From positions 1,302,001-1,366,000 of the forward strand of contig JAQGEQ010000043.1 of the NCBI GenBank assembly GCA_034620365.1: a stretch of 64,000 bases of DNA, read 5' to 3'. The translations under genes and the position numbers were made by a program. Positions 51,701 to 62,500 of the stretch are shown piece after piece; positions within the stretch are counted from its first letter, which is position 1; every line of letters starts with the position of its first letter. This DNA is from Pegea sp. RAD2-039. Lineage: Eukaryota > Chordata > Thaliacea > Salpida > Salpidae. A model generated the notes under the pieces. That model was not told the origin of the DNA and searched no databases. It saw nothing but the letters and a program-made list of their open reading frames with translations.

Positions 51701-54700
51701 GAGGATAAATCGGGTCATCATGCGAGTCTATCTGTAAGTTCTTCAATTAACAGACTCGTGTTAATCGTATCATTGTAGGTGAACGGGTTGACTTGTGGAG
51801 TCGTCTCAACTAGCTCATTTGTAAAAGTGAATTTGAGATTAATCAACTTGCATTTAATGGATGCAAGCTCTGATGCTGTTCATCGAGAGATTGTAAAAGT
51901 CCTAGGAGATGATCTCTTCTATTTTGAAGTCTTTCATTATAATAGTCCTGCAAGTAGAATCAATTCTACGCGTTTATTTGATATTATGATTTCAATGAAG
52001 GTGTGTTTGAGTGAAAACCTCATATGTAAAAGGAAGTTGAATCTGTAGTCAAAAATCTCAATCTTATTTGATTCAAAATGCTGTTTTTATCTTTCAGCTA
52101 AATCAAGTTCAAATATTCTACATCAATAATTTAGTTGAAAAACTGGTGAGGTATTATGAACAATTTACAACAACTAACCATGTTTCTGTTGTTCCTGTAA
52201 GTTGTTGAAACTTTTACTTGAAGTGATCTTCATCTACTGATGTTTAGGTCCAAACACCGTCCTCATTATATGTTGCTGATTCTAAGCGGATCCAGTTTGA
52301 CATCAGCTTACGAGCACCTACTTTTATAATACCTGCAAACTCTATTTCATTAGATGCCATTTACGCTGACCTTGGAAATTTGAAAGTAAATAAACTTCTC
52401 TTTAAGTATAATTCAGAAACAAAAGAAATATCTTATTAAGACATTACAACAACCATATTTTTGATAACTCTATCTGATCAACAATCTATTGATATTAGGC
52501 ATCAAATGAGTTCAAACTAGAAGGAAGTGATGACGTAAAATATGTGGTTAATGAGATGACAATTAAGTTTGATCAAATGGAACTTAATGCTAGCAATTTA
52601 ATACTTGATCGAGATGGGTACAGTAGAAGTACAAATGAGCGTCAATTAGTCACTAAAGTTAATGCTTCATTGCTAGTAAGCTTTTTTGCAAGTATCTAAG
52701 TTACTTTTTACAATGAATTTAAAACCAGATTAGAAGTATGGTAACAGAGATGGTTTATCCTCAACTAACCATCAACTGCATCATTCCAACTATCCACTTA
52801 AAACTAACACAAAATGATCTAACCACTGTACTCTCTGCGTTTTACAACAATATCTATGCTGGATACTTCTTTGCAGCAGACCCTTCACCACCATTACCTT
52901 CAAGTATGTGTAACTTTAAATCCAATTTCAAGCACCAATGATGTCTTTGCAGATAATTTTGAAAACAAAATATCATCTGAAATATCCGGTTCAGCCACAT
53001 CAGGCGTGAATGAAAAAGATGAAAGTGCTGCTAAAGTGAGTCAAATAATCCTAATATGTGAAGATTATTAAAAGATTTATTTTCATTTCAAGTATTACTT
53101 TCAATTTGATGGAATGAAAATCTCTTTGTATAAAAACATTGAAAGAGATGATCATCTTGTCGACATCGAAGTCTTGAATTTCATTGTCGATTGTATTGGA
53201 CTCAAAGATGAAACTCTTACGAGTGAGATTAGTATTGAACAAATCTTACTAATTGATCAAAGAGATAGTGTCCCAGAGAATAAGATCAAACGTTTAGTGA
53301 AAAACAAAACTGGTAAGAAAACATTGAAAAAGCTGTTGTCACTTTTAGAGTAATATTTATGTAGGCAGCGATCATTTCATTTGGTTGAAATATGTTCAAG
53401 AAGCTAATGGCTCCACTGTGCTTACTGCTGTTGTTAGTAGTCTAAGTATTATTGTCAACATGGAATTTTCTCTCGAGCTTTCCAGCTTTCTCAGCTTTGC
53501 TATTTTGATGACTTCTAATTTTAAAGAAGTTTCAGATGCTAGAAGAGGTTAGTGATCTCACTAACTTTTATATTATACAAAACGTTTTTCCTACAGGAGT
53601 ACAGTCAGCTTCTTCATCAAGCAGTCAGCTAATTGATAATAATAGACCTATATGGTGAGCAAGGCTGGCTTTCACTACTTGATGATATACTAAAAGTTAA
53701 TTTTGTTTCAGGCCTCTTAAAATACTGGCAACTATTCATGAACCAGAGTTAGTGATGGTTAATGATCTCACCTCTTTCGATGTTCAAGCAATCAACTTTT
53801 CCTTCAAACTTAACTTCGCTTATTTTCAAAGTTTAGAATCTGAACAAAAAGTGAATGCAATATTTTCTTACTTTTTCAAAATTACTTTTTTTCTTTCAGG
53901 ATTAACCAGAAGTTATTTGAACAGAATCAAATTTCTTATCTAGCTTTTTAAATAACTTATGTGGCATGCAGCCTGTTGACTTGATTCAAATGCTTAAAAA
54001 GCAGTTTAAGACAAATTTAGTTTCAGAACAATCACTTCAAACAACAATTAAAAAACGATTCATTCAACTTTTTTAATAAAATTTTTCAGTTAAAAGCTTC
54101 ATTAGAGAACTTGTGCATATACGTCTGTCCGTTTACTGAAGCCTTCAAAATCAACTCAACTAACAGCAAACGAATTGTTGAACCGTGTACACTGTTCTTG
54201 AGAGCTTCTATTGAACCTAACAAACAGGTAACTTTTCAATCAAATAATCCTTTCAGTTATTTCATCTAATTTCAATTCCTGATTGAGTTTTACTAACTTA
54301 AGAATAAATATTTAGGTGTATTGGGTAGACATGAAAGAAGTTAGAATCAAAGTCTCGCCAGCCATCATAAACCTTCTAAGCGAGGCTTTTGCTCAAGTAT
54401 TCCCACCAGTTGATGAATTTGAAAAAATTAGAATACCAGAAGGTGTCCAAGTTTCACCTTGGATTCCAAAAAAGGTTTAAAAGAATTCTCTTTTCATCAC
54501 TACAAAGTCATTTCTGACAAATCTTGTCAAAAGGTCGATGAGATGCATACATGGTATCTAAAAGAGCTTAATAAGGGAGGCAAGATTAATAAATCCACTG
54601 GTAAACATCATTCATAAAAACTGAATGAGTAGCTTCAATTAAAAAAAACTTCTTTGAATCTTTCACTTTTGTTTACAGTAGTCACGGGGCACCGCGCAAA

Positions 54701-57700
54701 AAAACTCAACCAAAGTTTGAGGTTTTCATTTCCTCAAATAACTGCTCAGATGGAATCAGGATCTTTTATGCATACAGTTCCTCTGTTGCTTCTAGAATGT
54801 AATCTTAAAGGTAACTTCTTCTTCGACCCTAGTTGTGAAGTTCTACTTGTTTTGACCAATCATATTGTAGGTGAAGTTAAGAATTGGTCAAGTGGACAGA
54901 TGTCGGCGTTTTCTTCCATCACTCTCGGCTTAGCTTATTTCAATGATATCAAATCAGTTTGGGAACCATTAGTTGAACCAGTAGAAACCGACAAAGAAAG
55001 TATTGAAGCTAGTTATGAACCTTGGGGGTTGACAATAGATTTCAAACAGAACAAATTGGTAATTTTAAAAGTCTCTTAATTTGAATAAAACTGAAATATT
55101 TTTTTTGTATTTGAAGGTTAAGAATCCACTGTTTTCTGAAGAAAAGATTCCAGCACAGATTCATATTGACGTCCGATCTCAAAAACCTCTTCAAACTGTT
55201 ATTAGTAGTGCAGCAATCAAGGTGATGACAGGTGAAGATAAATCATTCAAGTTTTTATTGATTATTTCTTCAGGTGCTGACAGAATTGAGTGGTTCTTTC
55301 CAAGATGTAACTACTTATTGGAACCACAAATCAGCATTTGAAGACACAAAGACAGATCATAAGACAAAGGAATCTATTAGGAGTAAGGATGCTGTGATTA
55401 CAGTGAACAACGATCTTGGATTCGATGTTTATATTCGAGTTGAACATCCTCTTTATATCGTCTTCACCGAGAACAATATCCGAGAAAAAAGGTAAAATTG
55501 TCAAGTGGTTTTGATGTCAGCTGATAAATTGATCAATAGAGATGTCAGTGTCTTAAAAACATCACAAACTCTTTTACTGGACTACGATGATGAAGAAGAT
55601 CCAAGTTTGTGGCAAGTCATTTCAAATCAGCTCAATTACAAGAATGTTGGAACTTCAATGTTTGTGTCAAGCATTGATAAGAGTGCTACAGTTGTTAGAT
55701 TGAGTAAGACAGGATCTTTCTTGAATATGATTGAGAACGACAACGGTGAACTCCTTCATTTTGTTACTACTATTGAAGCAAAAGCAGGTAGGATTTGTCA
55801 CCACCAAATATGTAGTTTACTTTCAAATAAATTATCTTTTAGGCTTACGAACTGTTACACTTCGTTCTCATATCAAAGTAAAGAACTTTATATCAGTTCC
55901 TCTCACTATTTACCTTCCAAAAGACGATACAAGTTCTCACCAACCACCAATCAAGTTCAAAGTTATCGAACCTAACCAAACTGTCCATTTACCACTAAAT
56001 GCCATCAAACATGGTCACATGTTTCTTAAACCAACTCATATTGATACGGTCCACAAGTGTGAACTTTCATGGAAGTCTGTAATGGAGATGCCCACTTTTG
56101 AGATGGTTTTAGTGGTCCGGTGTGAACCTTTGAGAGATTCTAGATCAGCTGTTCCCTTTTGTATAAATGTTGACTTCAAAGAAGATGAACTTCCAAACAA
56201 ATCAGGTTTGTTCCTACAAATTACTTCATCAATTTTGTCATTTAATCTTCTAGGTTTGGGATTTGATAAAATTGGACTTTGTATCAACTTGTATCCTTGT
56301 TTCACCTTTCGCAACCTTCTACCATTTGAAGTAAGCTATAAGCTTTCCAACTTCACTACAGTTGTAGGTGAAGAGAAGAAGCTAGCAGCTGGTGATGTTG
56401 CAGAAATTTACGATGCAAAAGTTGGGGTTGGAACCATAAGTGTTAAGGTGGGTTTCGTACTTTTCAATCTTTATCACCAAAAAAATAGATATTTGAAATG
56501 TTCAAGATTTCTGCAAACAATTTTATTTTCAGATTAACAATTATCAGAAGCAAACCTGGAAATCTGAAGTAACCTTAAAAAGTACTAATGAAGAATGGTG
56601 GACATTTAGCAGTGTCCAGGAACCACGGAAAACTATCACTTTGTCGCGAACCACAGGTACCACTAAATCTATATTTTATTTTGGTAATAATTTGTAGATA
56701 TATTTCAGAATATGATAATGGAACCATGCAGATAACCATATATTCGCCATACTGGTTCGTGAACCATACATATTTGCCTTTGGCGTACAAATTTGCTGAT
56801 AGTGAAGTTCAAACGCACAGTTCTAACAGAGATGTAAATCACATATCCTCATCAACTACTTCAGCTAATCTCTTTTTCTTGAAACAGATGTTACTTTTGT
56901 TCTCATTTGTAAACAAGAAATCTAATAACAGACTACAATTAAAGGTTGCCGACTCATTATTCAGTAGTTCATTTAATATCAATGCAGTTGGTAATGACGG
57001 AACAGTTTGTTGCAAGACTTCGTCATCTACCTTCGAATATATGATTGGTGGGTTTGGTAACTTCCTGTTACCATCTAATCTTGATCTTCTGCAGGAACAC
57101 AAATACATCTGACAAGTTTTGAAATGACCAAAGTGGTCACTTTTACACCTTACTTTTCATTTCTAAACCAATCTTTAAGTAATATCAGTTTTTGTGAGGA
57201 ATCTGGGATGAAGTCCTGGGTCAAGGTGAAGAGTAGTACAAAAACTCCGTTTTGGCCTTCTAACAGCGACAAATTAGTCATTGCATTGGATGATAATCGT
57301 ATACAATGCTCAATACCAATCAAGTAAAACTATTTTGTTTGTAGATTCTAATTTTTTGCTTGAATTTTTTTGAAATATTGGTTTGTTTGAAGTGTTGTAG
57401 TTGGTTTAGTAAAATGTCTCACTTCATTTTGTGGTTTCTTTTAAATCTTTGAATTTTTTTTAGCTACAAAAAACTGGAAAGTGGTGTCTTGATTAAAGTG
57501 GCTGATCGCGCCTTTTACTATGAAGTATCAATTGCTGATTGGTCGTTAACTGTGTCTATTCGCGATTATTTTGAGGGCTCATCTATTTTGTTGCTAGTCA
57601 ACGCTTGTAAATTAACAAGCTTTAAATTCTGGTATTTGAAATCTGAATCTATCAATCTTTTCATGATGGTTGTTTGGCAGGCAAAGTGGTTCTATGGACG

Positions 57701-60700
57701 TAACAACAGTTGAACCAAATAAATCAGTTCATTTCTTGTGGAGCAATCCAAACCTGACCCGTGATGTCATGTGGTCTGTAGTAGGTGGTGACCGACAGAA
57801 GTTGAATCTTTTCAACGAGTACCAAGGTCATTTAGACATTCGAAAGGTACTTGTGACATTATTTGATAGTAGAATAATTTGATATGAAGTAGAAGTAGTA
57901 GTGTAGACATTGAATGATTTTAAAACATTTTTTATTTGATTATTTGGAATTAATCAGTCACTACCGAGTCACCGAACTATATTTGGTAAAATTCTGCTGG
58001 AAAATCTACCTACAGAGGTAACCATGATAAGTTGATTATTGCATGAATCAATGTCAAAAAGACACAAGAAGCACGTATGTTTAGGAATGTTGATCATCAA
58101 GATGATGCATTTAACATGATCACTAGCCTAACCCGCATGTCTGCAAATATCATAAATACTGCTTCTTTCATATTTGAGAATCTGTGAAAATTTAAGAAAT
58201 GTTGAAAGATATATGTTGTTGTTAGCAGCATCTTTCATAAGTTTGTTTCTGGAGTTGTTTTTGAATCTAAAAATCAGCTCAAAATTTGCTTGTTGTAAAG
58301 CTGGTTGAAAAGTTATATAAAAGTTTTCAACTATTTTTTCTGCTTCTTTATTTTGTTTTTTCTATTCTTTACCTGCTGCTGCCTGCTTTTCACACGAGTA
58401 TATTACTTTAAAACAACTGATCTAATTACTTTCAAACTAATCGTTCTCAAAAATCTTTAATTTCATCTTTAGATCCACTATCAAGTCTTTTTCGACGGTC
58501 TTCAACGAGTAATATTACTTTGTGATGAATCAAAGATGCTTGTGAAGAAAAAGAATTTTGTTCAACCTGATTTAGTGTTTGAAAGCACCTTTTCTGGAAT
58601 CTCTTTTTCTTTAGTTGATAATGTTGCTAAACATGAAGTAGCATACATGGCTTTGAACAGCTCAGGTTCTTTTTTTATCAAATTTAGTATGACTTCAAAT
58701 TTGATGTTTGTTGATTCTTAGGTGTTGTTTGGGAGCAACAAAAGCGATATAGCTGGAAGCCCTTGACATTTAGTCATGGACAGCACTTGGAAAAAGTCTA
58801 TAATGAAGACCCAACAAAGTCCTCAGGTTTAATCTTTTTCATGTTTTATTAGAAAAGTTTAAACTTTTGTTCTTTTATTTAGTATTTTGTGAAAATGTTG
58901 AATATAATCTAAAAGAAATGAAGGTTGTGTCGCCACATCAAACTAATCTAAGAAGGATTTATACTCCTGCCTTGTATGCCAAATTTTTAAGAGATGATAA
59001 CTACAAGTCGATTCAACTGAAAGTCGGTTGAAACTACAAACTGATCACTATCATCTACAATATTTCTTAATAGATACATCGTTTACAAGTCGATAACCAA
59101 ACTTCAGGAGCTGTTTTTCCTGTTGCCTTTGCTCCTTATAACTTATCAAAAGCTCATTCAGCAAATGCTTTTCCTAAACCATTAGTTGAAGTTTTCATCG
59201 TCCAACATATTAATGAGAATTTGACTTTTACACATTTTAAATACGTCAAAGTTGGTTTGATTTTTACATGTTTTGTTTAGCTGTGTTTTTGTGGATAGTT
59301 TAAAGATAATTTTAATCTTTTAAATATTATTATTTTAAGTAAAAGTTATTAAATCATTTTCTAGATTATCAGATTATAATTTGCTCTTTTGATGTTTTTA
59401 TTATTTTATTATTAATTTATTATCTACTTAATAATTTGTAAAAGGTTCTGATACAAGAGTTCAATATCAAACTTGATGTTTCCTTCATTCAACGTATTTT
59501 AGCCGTTTTTACATCAGTATCTGAACAAGCTACTCGAGAACAGGTTTTGTAACAATCATCTGATAAAAAATAACAATTAAATCTGATCTTCAGGAGTTTC
59601 AATACTTCCTTAAAGATTTAGCTTCAACAACCATCAAAGATGAAACTGAAATTGAATCTATCTACAAATTTATTTTCTATGATTTGATACATCTTTCACC
59701 AATCAAAGTAAACAGATTAACTTCCTACTTCTACTAATTTCAACATCTCTATTTTCAGCTGCATCTTTCATTTTCAATGTTCAGCAACTCAGCTGATCCT
59801 AATGAAGAGAATCACATCGCTAAATTCCCTCTAACCGCCTTGACTACTGTTGTAAAGTCATTTGGAGCAACTATTGGTGATGTAGATGACATTGTGTTCA
59901 AGTAAAACAACTTTTTTCTTCTAAATCAGCTTTTCATCGTCTTATTTTTCAGATTATCATTTTTTGAGCGACGATTTCAATTTTTTAATAATCAGATTTT
60001 TGCATCTGTCGTCAAAAGTCACTATATGGGTCAAACTATCAAACAAATCTACGTTGTAGTACTTGGGTTAGATGTACTCGGTAATCCTTATGGATTTGTT
60101 AGAGGTAAGAATGAAATTGAAACTGATTCTTTCGGCAATTTTCATAATTTGAAATAATTTGAAGGTTTTGCTGAAGGAGTTACTAGTTTGTTTTATGAAC
60201 CTTATCAAGGAATCATACAGGGCCCTGAGGAGTTCTTAGAAGGTCTTGGGGCGGGGGCTATGAGTTTGTTTGAAAATACAGTTGGTTAGTTTTCTAAAAT
60301 CTGATATACATCTTTTGGATGTTGAAATATTTGATCGTTAGGTGGCGCGGCTGGTGCTATGTCTAAAATGACCGGAGCTCTTGGCAAGGGTCTTGCTCAT
60401 ATTACAATGGATGAGGATTTTAAAAAAGAACGAATGAAGAACAAAAGCAAGCAGTCAGCTGATGCGAAAGAGAGTTTTGCGCGAGGCGGAAAAAGCTTTT
60501 TCATGGTTGGTTTCTCGATCAGACTTCGATCGATAATAAACTAATTTGATGGTTTTTAGGGAGTTGTTTCAGGTGTTACAGGTGTTGTGACTCAACCAAT
60601 CGAAGGAGCTAAAAAAGGAGGTGCTGCGGGATTTTTTAAGGGATTTGGAAAAGGTCTTGTTGGTGCTGTTGCTCGACCTGTAGGTGGTGTAGTTGATATG

Positions 60701-62240
60701 GCAGCAAATACCTTTGAAGGAATACAAAGGTAGAAGAAAGTGATTAAATTGAGGTTCTTGATGTCATGTAAACGCAGAGCCACTGTGAAAAATCTTTCAA
60801 ATAAAAGACTTCGACCTCCTAGACATATTGATGAAGATAGTGGAGTTATTCAACCATATTCTTATCGAAAAGCAAAAGGATCAGCAATGCTACTTGTCAG
60901 TTTTCTTTATTTTCTAATTCTACTTTCAAGTCAACATTTCGTTGCTTCTGTCTAATTTCATTTATAAAATGTCTTTAGATTTGTTAGTTGTTGAATTTTC
61001 AAATTGTTTCTGATAGATTATAATTTAATAAAAGAAATTGAAACTTTTAAAGGAGTTAAATGGTGGAGCGTATAAACATTTTAAGTATGTTCAACATTTT
61101 CCGATTCAGAATGATCCTGCCACCTATCTAATCATCACAAATAGGTAATCTTCATCGATGCACAATCTTGTTGGATTTTGTGATTTTTTTCTAGAAAAGT
61201 TTTTTTTTCATATTTTAACTTCTTTAATTACAGATGTGCTCTCACAACCCATTCAAGTGGTGTCTTTGGTCAATGGAAACTCGACTCGGAAAATTACTTC
61301 ATTTCAATTACACAAATAAAACGAAAAGGAAATACTCTACAATTGTTTTCAAAGGTTCATCAAAAAATTATTGAATTTTTATTTAGAAATTTTGTTGAGT
61401 GAATGAAGTTCAAAAAACTTCAATTGTTTTTGTGAAGTTAAAGATTTCATTTCTCAAGAATTAGGTTCATGCAAAATTGGTTTAATTTAGTATAGAATAG
61501 ACTAAGTCTTAAATTATTTTAAATGTCAGGAAAGAGGCTCTGAATTGAAGAAGACAAAACAAATTATAAAAAAAGAAAATAATGTTTTTTCAAAAGGATA
61601 TGTAAAAATAAGTCCGGTGAAATCTTGGATGAAAAAAAAAGCTAATGTAAGAAAGTTTTGTGTTTAGTAAAAGTCATTCTCAAAGTTCAGTCTAATTAAG
61701 AAAGCTATAGAAGAAAATGTTTAAAAGAAATTGTTCATGAAAAAGTGTTATCAGAAAAGAAAGCAAATTAAGATATATTTCGAATAGCAATCTAACTTTA
61801 ATAAACTTTTTACTCTTTCACTTTAAACGCTTTTAAAGAAAAGAGCAGATAGTAAAAGATTATTTTCAACTAAATTTATTTGAGAGCAAATAATATTTAT
61901 TAGATTATTATATGGTTACGGTGCTGCTTTTTATGTTTAGTTCATCGTAATCAAACCAAATTTCATGTACTTGTTATTCATATCTTTAGAATACAAATTC
62001 GTTTAGAAGTTCTGTAAGTGAAGACTATTTGATCTCATCGATACGATTCCACAAAACAAGTCATGCTATAGTAAGCTAACTTATTGATTTTTATATATTT
62101 AATTTTCTGTAAGATTTTCTTCTGAACAAGTTTAGTCTTTTATCCTTAAAAAAAGCTTATTTATAAATTTCCTTTCTTTTCAGAATGCTCATTATGAAAT
62201 GGAAAAACTAATTGGAAACCGTTTCAGTTCTGCTGTTTGA
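44735..62240 (+). CDS. VPS13: VPS13 (VPS13A/C-type) bridge-like lipid transfer protein, 73 coding exons
   Basis: A rod-shaped protein with a hydrophobic groove that moves glycerolipids between organelles at membrane contact sites. My exon chain from [15 protein letters not shown] to FSSAV-stop is 9720 nt, 3239 aa, and every junction is phase-consistent; human VPS13A is 3174 aa. Order of parts: chorein domain (about 1-126), long groove-forming region (127-1854), VAB adaptor-binding domain with six Asn-bearing repeats (about 1855-2463), APT1/ATG2-C-like region (about 2520-3045), PH-like C-terminus (about 3084 on). Most introns are 45-60 nt. It is closer to VPS13A/C than to VPS13B or D. Exon coordinates are in the block entries. 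The least sure joins are exon 47 to 48 and exon 55 to 56. Confidence 0.97.
46019..49758 (+). other. VPS13: VPS13 extended chorein/groove region, first part (exons 6-20)
   Basis: Exons 46019-46125, 46289-46348, 46417-46543, 46764-46847, 46900-47134, 47221-47371, 47533-47616, 47747-47873, 47930-48060, 48119-48228, 48599-48676, 48945-49065, 49125-49180, 49259-49402, 49683-49758 (about residues 127-690). Landmarks shared with human VPS13[67 protein letters not shown]. The segment before IGYTEGEKS carries the family's Trp-rich loop ([12 protein letters not shown]). Exon 7 is entered at an unusual GAAG acceptor, but the alignment supports it. Confidence 0.9.
49904..55221 (+). other. VPS13: VPS13 groove region, middle part (exons 21-46)
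   Basis: Exons 49904-49942, 50060-50156, 50207-50324, 50432-50555, 50606-50706, 50769-50880, 50930-51109, 51189-51340, 51388-51521, 51582-51733, 51779-52000, 52098-52196, 52248-52385, 52499-52675, 52729-52903, 52953-53035, 53093-53312, 53365-53547, 53597-53654, 53712-53850, 54090-54227, 54316-54474, 54534-54600, 54679-54810, 54871-55058, 55117-55221. Landmarks: [69 protein letters not shown]. Residues about 691-1854. Introns 54811-54870 is stop-free and 3n long. Intron 53851-54089 contains an open stretch I judged not to be an exon. Confidence 0.88.
55274..57846 (+). other. VPS13: VPS13 adaptor-binding (VAB) domain (exons 47-56)
   Basis: Exons 55274-55491, 55540-55787, 55843-56205, 56254-56447, 56533-56656, 56709-56833, 56888-57047, 57095-57323, 57464-57631, 57681-57846. 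The VAB domain binds organelle-specific adaptors through repeats that each carry an invariant Asn. All six are readable: [65 protein letters not shown]. Exon 56 follows with [17 protein letters not shown], like the human LPPGKAVFYTW block. The exon 47-48 intron (55492-55539, 48 nt) is the only GT-AG choice I found that keeps the frame. Intron 56834-56887 is stop-free and 3n long. Confidence 0.9.
57847..58472 (+). other. VPS13 intron 56, longest in the gene
   Basis: At 626 nt this is far longer than the other VPS13 introns, most of which are 45-60 nt. It separates RK from [13 protein letters not shown], and human VPS13A aligns across the junction with no extra residues. It contains a well-formed candidate cassette exon (57958-58017), listed separately. 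Confidence 0.8.
57958..58017 (+). other. Candidate in-frame cassette exon of VPS13
   Basis: A 60-nt open segment is bounded by an ATCAG acceptor and a GAG|GTAACC donor. It is phase 0 at both ends, as are the flanking exons, so inclusion would add exactly 20 residues ([20 protein letters not shown]) without shifting the frame. It is GC-richer than its flanks. Human VPS13A has no counterpart, so I left it out of the main model. It may be a lineage-specific alternative exon or chance. Confidence 0.35.
58473..60729 (+). other. VPS13: VPS13 APT1 and ATG2-C-like region (exons 57-67)
   Basis: Exons 58473-58665, 58722-58826, 58883-59022, 59074-59250, 59445-59543, 59594-59707, 59759-59901, 59953-60104, 60165-60284, 60342-60505, 60560-60729. 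This is the most conserved part of the gene: [118 protein letters not shown]. In the family this end binds the acceptor membrane and, in VPS13A/C, lipid droplets or mitochondria through amphipathic helices shared with ATG2. Codons here are GC-richer than elsewhere in the gene. Confidence 0.96.
60778..62240 (+). other. VPS13: VPS13 C-terminal PH-like domain (exons 68-73)
   Basis: Exons 60778-60895, 61053-61144, 61234-61354, 61530-61646, 61990-62070, 62184-62240. Exon 68 reads [20 protein letters not shown], matching human LRPPRFFNEDGVIRPYRLRD. Exons 69-70 read [35 protein letters not shown] and [13 protein letters not shown], the start of the PH-like fold as in VPS13C, which VPS13A shares. Exon 71 adds a lysine-rich insert ([12 protein letters not shown]). 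The last exon ends [18 protein letters not shown]. Introns here are longer (up to 343 nt). Exons 71-73 rest more on splice sites and phase than on homology. Confidence 0.82.
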
Positions 62241-62500
62241 TTAATTAATAAATGCTGTATCTTATCATTTCTTCATTTTTACTTTTACAACTTGGCTCAT
62301 AAGTTTTCTGAATTGTTTTTGAAGCTATGTGGCTTAGTTCCGGTTTTAGTTTCAATAATTTTTATAATTTCTGTGACATTCAAGTGTAAAAAATGATTAC
62401 TATGTACAAACTTTTCTATTATTTCTAGCAATTACTAGATAATGTATTTTGTATTGTTACTGCATATGATAGAAATAAATTACAGATAAATAATGTTTTT
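62241..62500 (+). terminator. VPS13 3' UTR with polyadenylation signals
   Basis: An AATAAA lies at 62247-62252, almost touching the stop codon, and a second at 62474-62479. The second gives a 3' UTR of about 250 nt and is the likelier main site; the first would leave only 25-30 nt. Confidence 0.55.

Noticed and set aside
53752-53943. Read-through of VPS13 exon 40 past the GTGAAT donor
   Set aside because: Human VPS13A aligns directly from exon 40 to the exon at 54090, so the extension is intronic.
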